Below, one piece after another: positions 16,688 through 24,180 of a stretch of 51,083 nucleotides of DNA. The position numbers and the translations under genes were made by a program. Position 1 is the stretch's first letter. Each line of letters starts with the position of its first letter. Source of the DNA: Gemmatimonadota bacterium (GTDB lineage: Bacteria > Gemmatimonadota > Gemmatimonadetes > Palauibacterales > KS3-K002). Location: positions 4,096,858 to 4,147,940 of the forward strand of contig CP070812.1 of the NCBI GenBank assembly GCA_020344015.1, read 5' to 3'. Below the pieces are notes generated by a model that was not told the DNA's origin, did not search any database, and was given only the letters and a program-made list of their open reading frames with translations.

Positions 16688-18265
16688 TTATTGCTGGGGT
16701 TCGGCCTCGGGGGGCGGCCGGGAGAAGTGGAGCGTCCACCATTCCCTGGCCCGCTCGTGCGTCCAGGGGTGCTGGAAGCGGATGGCGCGCAGCGCGGCGT
16801 CGAGCTCGGCGGCGGCCTGGAAGCGGTCGCCCGGATGTTTCTCCAAGCAGCGCATAACGAGCTCGTCCATCTCAGGCGGGATGGCGATTTCGGAGGCGGT
16901 GGCGGGGCGCTCGGGATGCGACCTGACGTGCTGGAGGATCAACTCCATGCTGCTGGTAGCGGAGAAGGGTGGCCGACCGACGAGCATCCAGTATGCCACT
17001 CCGCCGAGACAGTAGAGGTCGGCCCGCTGGTCGACGGGCCCCATCTCGCTGACCACCTCAGGCGCTATGTACGCCGGGGTGCCGAGCATCGTGCCGGCCT
17101 GTGTGATGGCCTCGCCGTCGTCGGCGTGAATTCGTTTTGCGAGGCCGAAGTCGAGGACCTTGACGAAGTCGTAGAGATCGCCGCGATGTGTGAGGAAGAT
17201 GTTCGAAGGCTTGATGTCGCGGTGGATGATGTCTCTGGCGTGAGCTTCGGCCAGAGAGCCGCACACCTGACTCAGAATGAAGGCGGTACGCTCGGCCGGC
17301 ACGGGTCCGAAGCGCATGACGAGCTCTTCGAGGCTGAGCCCTTCCAGGTATTCCATGGCGTAGTAGAACGTGTCTTGCTCGGTACGCCCGAAGTCGTAGA
17401 TAGTGATGGTATTGGGATGCGTCAGCGCCGCCGAGAGGCGGACCTCGCGCTCGAAGCGCGCGATAGCCTCCTCGCCTTCACCGACCGTCGGTTCCATTAC
17501 CTTGACCGCCGACGGACGACACATCAGCGCGTGCTGGGCGACGTACACGCGACCCATGCCGCCGTGGCCGATCTCGTTCTCGATGACATAGTTGCCGTAG
17601 TGCTGCGCCCTGTGCAGAGTCAGGCGCATGTGATAGAGGCCCTTGGTGAACAGGACCGAGATGGCTGCCAGGATGCCGAGCTGGAAAGTCCCCTCGAGAA
17701 GCGGGGCTCGAAGGGCGGCGACCCCTCCGTTCGCGTGCCAGTACGCCTGCAATTCCGGTATCGACGAATAGCCCAGCCAACCGATCAGCGGGAAGCCCAG
17801 TGCGGCCGTCACGGCTAGCCCCGCCTGTGAGCCGACGGGTACCGGGATGAAAGCGGCATGAACGAAGAGGAGGATTGAGATCGCGAACGTTGGAATCTCG
17901 TTCAAGTCGTAGACAACCGCGATGAAGTGTGACAGCAGTATGCAGAAGGTGATGACCGAGTAGTCGATGACCTGGAGGCCGCGCGTGCCCCAGTTGCGAG
18001 CGAAGAGCAGCAGCAAGGCCACACCCATGGAAACCAGGTACAGGTCATAGACCACCTCGATCCACGGCGCGAAGACGGTGTCAACCTCGGGGTCGAGGCC
18101 CGTCAGGTTGATGTAGAAGAAGTGAACGGCGAGCGCGATGAAAAAGCCGAGGATTACTACGAGCTTCAGCCGGGCCTGCAACAGTCCGTGTAGTGCCTCC
18201 TCGAACGACGGGATCATCCCCGAGGAGAAACTGACGGGCCCTTCGGCTGACGGCCCTGCAATCAT
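16688..18265 (-). CDS. Ser/Thr protein kinase with N-terminal six-helix membrane domain
   Basis: A 525-residue kinase with an inverted layout: the first 220 residues hold about six membrane helices (for example LVVILGFFIALAVHFFYI and LVSMGVALLLLFA) and the kinase domain is C-terminal (about 230-500). The kinase has GHGGMG (about 231), the AVKVME Lys (about 251), HRDIKPSN (about 347), DFG (about 373) and GTPAYIAPE, so it should be active. Most bacterial membrane kinases put the catalytic domain first. The membrane part may sense a signal in the bilayer; I do not recognise its family. The gene lies between the HExxH protein gene upstream and tetR downstream, all on the minus strand. Confidence 0.88.
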   Translation of the reverse strand: MIAGPSAEGPVSFSSGMIPSFEEALHGLLQARLKLVVILGFFIALAVHFFYINLTGLDPEVDTVFAPWIEVVYDLYLVSMGVALLLLFARNWGTRGLQVIDYSVITFCILLSHFIAVVYDLNEIPTFAISILLFVHAAFIPVPVGSQAGLAVTAALGFPLIGWLGYSSIPELQAYWHANGGVAALRAPLLEGTFQLGILAAISVLFTKGLYHMRLTLHRAQHYGNYVIENEIGHGGMGRVYVAQHALMCRPSAVKVMEPTVGEGEEAIARFEREVRLSAALTHPNTITIYDFGRTEQDTFYYAMEYLEGLSLEELVMRFGPVPAERTAFILSQVCGSLAEAHARDIIHRDIKPSNIFLTHRGDLYDFVKVLDFGLAKRIHADDGEAITQAGTMLGTPAYIAPEVVSEMGPVDQRADLYCLGGVAYWMLVGRPPFSATSSMELILQHVRSHPERPATASEIAIPPEMDELVMRCLEKHPGDRFQAAAELDAALRAIRFQHPWTHERAREWWTLHFSRPPPEAEPQQ

Positions 18266-18367
18266 GCTGGCGGCACCCCTACGGCCGGACTGAGCTCTCT
18301 ACGACCAGCAAGCCAATATCCCCTCACCACTATGTTGCAGCACCGATGGCGGCGCAAGCGACGAGGT

Positions 18368-19006
18368 CTAGCGGCGCTGGTCTACCAGCCACTCCTGGAA
18401 GCGGCGCGACTCCGGGTCGTCGGTGTCATCCGAGGACGAGCCACGCGCCATGACCCAGAGCAGCCACGTCGCGAAGACGATGGAGGCGATCAAGATTACT
18501 GTGCCGAGCCCCTGCACGAGGCCGGCGATGCGGGTGTCGTATCGCAGCCAACCCATGCGGCTAAGCAGGTACCACCAGTCGTGCTCGGCTTCGGGCCCCA
18601 GGCTGACGAGAGGGAGCTGCAGGGCGCGGGCGTCGCCGATGTAGCGCGCGAGATCCATGGCGCTGAACCCCAGCCAGGCGCCGCCGACGGCGAACCCGAA
18701 GTAGTCTCCCTGCCGCCAGACTAACAGGAGAGCCGCGATGATAGGGATTGCGAGCTGGGTTATGCTTCCGCCGGCGATCATCAGCAGCTCTCCGAACGGT
18801 GCAAAAAGCACGTGCCCCATCTCGTGGAAGGCGAGGGTGATACCGGAGAAGATGCTGCCGTAGTCGGAGTCCTTGACCGAACGGAAGGCGGCGTAGATCA
18901 GGTAGGCGAGGATGAGAACACGCCAGTGCCAGCTCCGGCCGGTTGCCCACCTTTTGGAGGCATCGAGGAAGCGCGTTGGAGCGGTCACGGGCAGTTCACT
19001 TTTCAA
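18368..19006 (-). CDS. membrane protein with HExxH motif, possible M50-like protease
   Basis: A 212-residue protein with about five hydrophobic segments. The second carries FHEMGH (61-65), the HExxH zinc-ligand pattern of intramembrane metalloproteases. I cannot find a clear third-ligand motif such as the NPDG block of S2P enzymes, so a protease role is likely but not shown; it could be a non-catalytic relative. The track start is TTG with a poor ribosome site; a GTG six codons later is possible. It follows glutamine synthetase across a hairpin array and is followed by the six-helix kinase gene. Confidence 0.6.
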   Translation of the reverse strand: MKSELPVTAPTRFLDASKRWATGRSWHWRVLILAYLIYAAFRSVKDSDYGSIFSGITLAFHEMGHVLFAPFGELLMIAGGSITQLAIPIIAALLLVWRQGDYFGFAVGGAWLGFSAMDLARYIGDARALQLPLVSLGPEAEHDWWYLLSRMGWLRYDTRIAGLVQGLGTVILIASIVFATWLLWVMARGSSSDDTDDPESRRFQEWLVDQRR

Positions 19007-19018
19007 ACACCCGGGTGG

Positions 19019-19139
19019 GGTGATCGGTAGCCGGTGACCGGTGGCCGGTAAGTTGGAGCGCTCAACGTTTCAAGTTCGAACTTACCGGCCACCGGCTACT
19101 GGCGACCGCTTACCGTCTACCGCCCACCGTCTACAGCTC
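19019..19139. repeat. family A heptamer hairpin array 2
   Basis: Facing arms 19019-19054 and 19079-19114 can pair, with a perfect 17-bp inner stem (19038-19054 with 19079-19095). The right side is eight in-phase heptamers (19084-19139: ACCGGCC, ACCGGCT, ACTGGCG, ACCGCTT, ACCGTCT, ACCGCCC, ACCGTCT, ACAGCTC). The TAG stop of glutamine synthetase (19131-19133) and its last two codons lie inside this array. Confidence 0.85.
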
Positions 19140-20549
19140 CAGATGTTGCTCGAGATCGAGCGGCGAAATGTAGAGCCTGAACTTCTCGTCGTCGGCGAGC
19201 TTCGTCTCGAGAATCTTGTCGAGCACGTCCTCGCCGATTGTCTTCCTCAAGAGGTCGCTACGCTCCGCCACCTGGACCGCCTCGTAGAGGTCGTGTGGCA
19301 ACGACTGCACGCCGAGTCTCTCGCGTTCGACGGCCGTCAGTTCGTACAGGTCCTGGGTCATCGGGTCCTGGAGTTGCAACTTGCGATCGAGTCCATCGAG
19401 TCCGGCGGTCAACATGACGGCGAATGCCAGATACGGGTTGCAGGCAGCATCGGGGAAGCGAAGCTCGATGCGCGTGGCCACTTCCTTACCCGGTTTGTAC
19501 ATCGGCACGCGGACGAGCGCCGATCGGTTTCGCTCCGCCCAGGCGATGTAGACCGGGGCCTCGAAGCCCACGACCAGGCGCTTGTAGGAGTTGTACCACT
19601 GGTTGGTGATCAGTGCCAACTCGCGCGCGTGGTCGAGCACGCCGGCCAGGAACTGCTTGGCGGTAGTTGACAGGTGGTAGCTCTCTTCGGCTGAGTAGAA
19701 GGCGTTGGTCTTCTCATCGCTGAAGATCGACAGGTGAGTGTGCATGCCGCTGCCGTTTTCGCCGAATAGAGGCTTCGGCATGAAGGTCGCGTAGACGCCG
19801 TTGCGTCGCGCGATCTCCTTCACCAGGTACTTGTACGTCTGGAGGCCGTCGGCCATGCGCAGAGCTTCCTGATACTTCAGGTCGATCTCATGCTGGCTGG
19901 GCGCGACCTCGTGGTGCATGTACTCCACCGGAATTCCCATCGACTCCAGCGCGAAGACGGTGGCCTCGCGCAGGTCATCACCGAGGTCGACGGGATTGAT
20001 GTCGAAGTAGCCTGCCCGGTCGATGGTCGAGGGGCGATCCTCATCGGCGAAGTAGTAGTATTCGGCTTCCGGCCCGATGTTCATGTGTGCGAAGCCGTGA
20101 TCCTTCAGTCGGGCCAGAGTCCGCTTGAGGACCTCGCGGGGGTCGTTGGTATACGAGCTGCCGTCCGGGTTGCGGATCTCAGCGAACATGCAAATCGACC
20201 GTGAGCCGCCGACCTTGAACGGAATGACCTGAGCGGTTGAGGCGATGGGGAACGCCACCATGTCGCTCTCCTGGATCCGCTGGTAACCCTCGATCGAAGA
20301 CCCGTCGAAGCCCATCCCCTCCTCGAAGGCACCCTCGATCTCGGGCAACGTCACCGCGAACGACTTCAGGAAGCCGAGCAGATCGGTGAACCACAGCCGG
20401 ATCGAGGTGACTCCGTGGTCGGAGCAGTACTTGATGACGTCAGCGGGGCTTGAGAGATCGAGTCCGCCGTAGCACTCCATCTCATGGACGTACTTGCCCA
20501 TACCCTCGCGGAATCGCTCGATCTGAGCCAGGAACTCGTTCATTTGCAT
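19131..20549 (-). CDS. glnA: glutamine synthetase, type I
   Basis: ATP-dependent ligation of ammonia to glutamate. I start at the ATG at 20549, which has GGAGG nine bases upstream, although the frame runs to 20780; this gives 472 residues, normal for type I. Visible are the N-terminal beta-grasp region (LWFTDLLGFLKSFAV), MGFDGSSIEGYQRIQESDM, the catalytic metal ligands in GPEAEYYYF, HHEVAPSQHEIDLKY, the ATP block FMPKPLFGENGSGMHTH, NRSALVRVP and the Glu-flap region. DLYEL near the C-terminus puts a Tyr where adenylylated enzymes have theirs, but no adenylyltransferase is nearby. It is divergent from the phosphodiesterase gene across a 315-base spacer. Confidence 0.95.
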   Translation of the reverse strand: MQMNEFLAQIERFREGMGKYVHEMECYGGLDLSSPADVIKYCSDHGVTSIRLWFTDLLGFLKSFAVTLPEIEGAFEEGMGFDGSSIEGYQRIQESDMVAFPIASTAQVIPFKVGGSRSICMFAEIRNPDGSSYTNDPREVLKRTLARLKDHGFAHMNIGPEAEYYYFADEDRPSTIDRAGYFDINPVDLGDDLREATVFALESMGIPVEYMHHEVAPSQHEIDLKYQEALRMADGLQTYKYLVKEIARRNGVYATFMPKPLFGENGSGMHTHLSIFSDEKTNAFYSAEESYHLSTTAKQFLAGVLDHARELALITNQWYNSYKRLVVGFEAPVYIAWAERNRSALVRVPMYKPGKEVATRIELRFPDAACNPYLAFAVMLTAGLDGLDRKLQLQDPMTQDLYELTAVERERLGVQSLPHDLYEAVQVAERSDLLRKTIGEDVLDKILETKLADDEKFRLYISPLDLEQHLEL

Positions 20550-20727
20550 GGACTTGCGCCTCCGATGGTTTGGGGACAGCCTCATTCTTTCGGGAAGACG
20601 GACGCCGGGTGGCGCGCTCGCGCCGAATCTAGTAGGCGCCGGGGAAAATGCGAGGGGGTCTGCAGCGGGCGCCGAAGCCCTGGCAGAACCCGCCGTAGGG
20701 TGCCAGATTCGGGCGGCGGACTGGAAA

Positions 20728-20864
20728 GTAATCGGTGGCCGGTAGTCGGTGATCAGTGGCTCCGGTTCGGCGCAAAGCACCGAGGCCGATCACCGATCAC
20801 CGACTACTGATCACTGATTACAGACTACTGATTACCGACTACTGACAACCGACTACCGATCCCC
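20728..20864. repeat. family A heptamer hairpin array 3
   Basis: Part of the 315-base divergent spacer between glnA and the phosphodiesterase gene. The right side holds ten consecutive in-phase heptamers (20792-20861, consensus ACYGAYY), ending three bases before the ATG at 20865. The left arm (20728-20770) is the complementary form and can pair with part of it. The rest of the spacer (20550-20727) shows only the glnA ribosome site and no clear promoter. Confidence 0.85.
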
Positions 20865-22469
20865 ATGCTCACGAACACAAAGCGCATTCTTAGCATCGCC
20901 GTCTGGGGGCTCCTGCTCGCGTCCTGCAGCGCTCCGCTTCAGGGACAGCGAGACATACCTCCGGTCAAGCTCGTCGTCCTGATCTCAGTGGATCAGCTGC
21001 CGCAGTATCTTCTGGAACGTTACGACACGCTGTACAGCGGCGGGCTGCGGCGCCTGCTCGATCAAGGCCGCAGCTACACGCGGGCGGAACACGACCATGC
21101 CTTCACCGTGACAGCGCCGGGGCATGCGACGCTGGCCACCGGAATGGTGCCGGCACGTCACGGCATCGTCTACAACGAGTGGTACGAGCGCGAGGGCGGG
21201 GAGTGGCGGTATGTGCACAGCGTCAACGATGGCGACGAGCGGATCGTCGGCTTTCCGCACCTCGCGGGGAAGTCACCTAGGAAGTTAGAGGTAGCAGCTC
21301 TTCCCGATTGGCTGGCCGCGGCCAACAGCAACTCAAGAGTTTTCACTGCTTCGGGCAAGTCGCGCGCGGCGGTTCTCATGGCCGGCCGGACTCGAGGGCA
21401 CGTCTATCATTTCGAGGATGACGTCGGCCGCTTCGTGACGTCGACCTACTACCGCGATGCGGACCCCGAATGGGTGGCACGATTCCACGAAGATGTTCTC
21501 TCACAGTTCTTCAGCGACTCAACCTGGGAACTGACCGTGCCACAAGCGGCTCACCGGCTGGCCAGGGCCGACTCGGCCGAGTTCGAGTACCGCGGAACAC
21601 ACACAGCCTTCCCTCACAACTACCGGCAAGAAGTGGACGAGGAGGAGGCCGGCGACCCTCAAGAGTTCTACAACTGGTGGGACCACACGCCTGCCCTCGA
21701 CGCCGCCGTCCTCGCGTTCGGCGAAGCTGCGGTGAACGAGCTCTCGCTCGGCCGGCGCGGCTCGGTCGATTACCTGGCGCTAGGGCTCTCGCAGTTGGAC
21801 CGGGTCGGTCACCGCTTCGGCCCGCTCAGCCTGGAACAGCTGGACGCGATCCTGCGATTAGACCGTGCGCTGGGCGAGTTCCTCGAGTTTCTCGACAGTA
21901 CGGTCGGTGAAGGGCGTTACGTGGTCGGATTCTCGTCGGACCACGGGGTGCTGCCGATACCCGAGTACCCGGACGAGCTGGGACTGTCGAAGCGACGGAT
22001 CACCAGTGACGAGTGGCGGGCCGTGCGCGACGCAGCGGGGAACGCTGCGGCATCGAGCGGTTCGCCGACGGAGGCTGAGGCAGCGCTTGTCGAAGCGCTC
22101 GAGGCGGCCGACTTCATCGCCGACGTGATGACGCTCGACGAGCTGGCGAGCGGCGAGCCGGCGGACTCGTTCGTCGCCCTCTACCAGCGGTCGTATTGCC
22201 CGGTACGCTTGGCAGGGTCGCTGGCCCGGCAGGGTCTCGTGGTCCGCCTGGTCGAGGGTGCCCACTCGTCGTCCGACGCCACTACCCACGGCACGCCTTA
22301 CGTCTACGACCGGCACGTTCCTCTTATTCTCATGGGACCCGGCGTCCCGGCCGGCTCGTCGGACGATGCGGTTCGCACCGTGGACATGGCGCCGACGCTG
22401 GCCGAGCTGGCAGGTATTCCCTACCCCGACGACCTGGATGGGCGGCCGCTCATCCGAGCCGCCCGATAG
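20865..22469 (+). CDS. lipoprotein alkaline phosphatase/phosphodiesterase (PafA/NPP type)
   Basis: A 534-residue enzyme of the alkaline phosphatase superfamily. A lipoprotein signal ends LLAS-C21, so it is probably membrane-tethered in the periplasm. First metal ligand is in ISVDQLP (D43), the nucleophile is Thr83 in TVTAPGHATLATG, and later ligands are in DRVGHRFGP, SSDHGVLPIPEYP and THGTPYVYDRHVPLILMGPG. A Thr rather than Ser nucleophile fits PafA-type phosphomonoesterases and nucleotide pyrophosphatases. The ATG lies right behind the heptamer array with no ribosome site in between. Confidence 0.88.
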   Translation: MLTNTKRILSIAVWGLLLASCSAPLQGQRDIPPVKLVVLISVDQLPQYLLERYDTLYSGGLRRLLDQGRSYTRAEHDHAFTVTAPGHATLATGMVPARHGIVYNEWYEREGGEWRYVHSVNDGDERIVGFPHLAGKSPRKLEVAALPDWLAAANSNSRVFTASGKSRAAVLMAGRTRGHVYHFEDDVGRFVTSTYYRDADPEWVARFHEDVLSQFFSDSTWELTVPQAAHRLARADSAEFEYRGTHTAFPHNYRQEVDEEEAGDPQEFYNWWDHTPALDAAVLAFGEAAVNELSLGRRGSVDYLALGLSQLDRVGHRFGPLSLEQLDAILRLDRALGEFLEFLDSTVGEGRYVVGFSSDHGVLPIPEYPDELGLSKRRITSDEWRAVRDAAGNAAASSGSPTEAEAALVEALEAADFIADVMTLDELASGEPADSFVALYQRSYCPVRLAGSLARQGLVVRLVEGAHSSSDATTHGTPYVYDRHVPLILMGPGVPAGSSDDAVRTVDMAPTLAELAGIPYPDDLDGRPLIRAAR

Positions 22470-22479
22470 GCTCTGCAGT

Positions 22480-24159
22480 CTAGCTCTGAGAGATCGAGCC
22501 GCCCGGCCCACTAGGGGGCGTCAACCTGGGGTCGGACTGGGACGGAAGCGCTCGCTTCTTCGCAACGTCGGCGAAAGCGGCGACAGCCGTCAGAACCAGC
22601 AAGGCGATGAAAACGACCGTCAGCACACGGAAGACCGGCCGCTCTCGCTCGGGGCGAACGAGTATGACCCGATAGGAGATGTTGCTCATCGGATTGAAGC
22701 CGAATCCACCCTCGTCAGCCGGAATGAAGTTCGGATAGAGCTCGAACCTGAAGAAATCGGATAGCCCGACCTGGGCATCGAATTCGGCGTCCTGGAGAAA
22801 GAGGTTCCGCTGAGCGTCCTGCCAGTCGATCCTCCTAACCTTCACAGTGGCATCCCGGGGAATGCTGAAGCCGACGTCACGGATCACGGTGGGCAGCTCC
22901 GTCCTGTACGGCCAGACGTAGCGAATACGGTGCACTCTGGAGTGCAGGAGCGCGCCTATTCGCCTGGTGAGGTCCTCGGTATCCTTGAAGCTGATCTGGA
23001 ACTTCTGGTCGTCGATCGCCGATCCGGCGATCCGGCTCGTGAACTCGATGGCTCCATCGTGGATCGACTCGAGGGTCCACACGTAGTCCTGGTGCTGGTG
23101 GAAGTCGTCATCGTAATTGACAAACTCGGTGCCGGAGAGTCGCACCGCCTGTCGCGCCGCTTCCAGGTATTCCTCCGGGACGCGCGACCCTTCGTCCGGC
23201 GGCGTTCTCAGACCGACGGTGACCGGCGCCGGGCGCTCCCGCGCCAGCCAGCGTAGGTCGGCCAGCGCCTGCCGCGTGTCCGGCGCCCTGTTGATATCTA
23301 TCCAGGTCAGGAAATCGCCCTCGTCTATTCCCTCGGGACCCATGGATTGTATCGCTTCCCGGATTCTGGCTCGACTGGCCGAATCCATTGAGGCAGAACC
23401 GACCAGCAGGTCGTTTGGCAAAACGGTTGGCAACTGAATGAAGTGGACTCTGCTGCCGTACCTTTCATAGAGGCTGTCCGTCACCTCGAACTTGGTCTTC
23501 GTTCCGTCCCAGACCGCCGCGAGCTCGAACTCGCCCCGCGCGACAGCGCGGACGAGGTTTGAACTGCTATCACCCAGCTTCCGGCTGTGAATCGCTGTGT
23601 GGTACTCGGTGCGTTCCGGCATGTTGTAGATGCCGTAGCTACGGAAGAAAAGAGCCGGTAGAAAGTAACTCGAGGTACTGAACTTGTTGTGGTAGATGAA
23701 GCTCGCCGGGTCGTCGAGGTTCCTGAGATGCTCGACCAGATTGACAAGCTCCGGCCCGTAGGGGAATTGCTCTCGCCCAACGACGAAGTACGAGTGATAG
23801 GTGGTACTACCGGTCGCCCTGCTCAAGTAGCTGGCGAAGACTTCCAGTTCCGCGCCCAGCATCTCCGCCGCCACGAAGGCATACGGCGTGACCCGGGCCA
23901 GGAAATCACCTCTGTCGGGGTCCCAGTCGGCCAGGCGATCGATGACCACGCTGTACTCCAGGGGCCTCTCCTGAACGAACATCAGATTGGCCTCCCTGCC
24001 CAGGTAACGACGGAGCTTGTCGTCGGCGCGCCGGGTCTCTTCGTCGAGCGCGACCTCGATGAAGGTGACCTCGTCCTGGGCGATCGCCTGCGAAACGCAT
24101 AGCAAGCACGCCAGCCCAAACACAACGAGTCTTGACGATCTTAAACCCATTTCGTTCAT
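22480..24159 (-). CDS. PhnD-like binding protein with C-terminal membrane anchor
   Basis: A 559-residue exported protein. A signal peptide (about 1-27) is followed by a type 2 periplasmic binding fold like PhnD/transferrin receptors: an early strand, LARVTPYAFVAAEM, HSYFVVGREQFPY, ASFIYHNKFSTSSYFLPALFF and VRAVARGEFELAAVWDGTK (about 45-270). A second beta-rich domain (about 320-510) follows, then one membrane helix (about 520-540) and a short basic tail. No ABC permease or ATPase is near, so it is more likely a ligand sensor than a transporter subunit. It lies 21 bases after the kinase-PAP2 gene in the same direction, suggesting one operon. Confidence 0.65.
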   Translation of the reverse strand: MNEMGLRSSRLVVFGLACLLCVSQAIAQDEVTFIEVALDEETRRADDKLRRYLGREANLMFVQERPLEYSVVIDRLADWDPDRGDFLARVTPYAFVAAEMLGAELEVFASYLSRATGSTTYHSYFVVGREQFPYGPELVNLVEHLRNLDDPASFIYHNKFSTSSYFLPALFFRSYGIYNMPERTEYHTAIHSRKLGDSSSNLVRAVARGEFELAAVWDGTKTKFEVTDSLYERYGSRVHFIQLPTVLPNDLLVGSASMDSASRARIREAIQSMGPEGIDEGDFLTWIDINRAPDTRQALADLRWLARERPAPVTVGLRTPPDEGSRVPEEYLEAARQAVRLSGTEFVNYDDDFHQHQDYVWTLESIHDGAIEFTSRIAGSAIDDQKFQISFKDTEDLTRRIGALLHSRVHRIRYVWPYRTELPTVIRDVGFSIPRDATVKVRRIDWQDAQRNLFLQDAEFDAQVGLSDFFRFELYPNFIPADEGGFGFNPMSNISYRVILVRPERERPVFRVLTVVFIALLVLTAVAAFADVAKKRALPSQSDPRLTPPSGPGGSISQS

Positions 24160-24180
24160 CTCAATCGCGTGGCGAGACGC

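Noticed and set aside
20550..20780. Longer N-terminus for glutamine synthetase
   Set aside because: It would be translated from a hairpin array, exceeds type I length, and the ATG at 20549 has a strong ribosome site.
20792..20861. CRISPR array
   Set aside because: The unit is only 7 bases with no unique spacers, and no cas gene is in the window.
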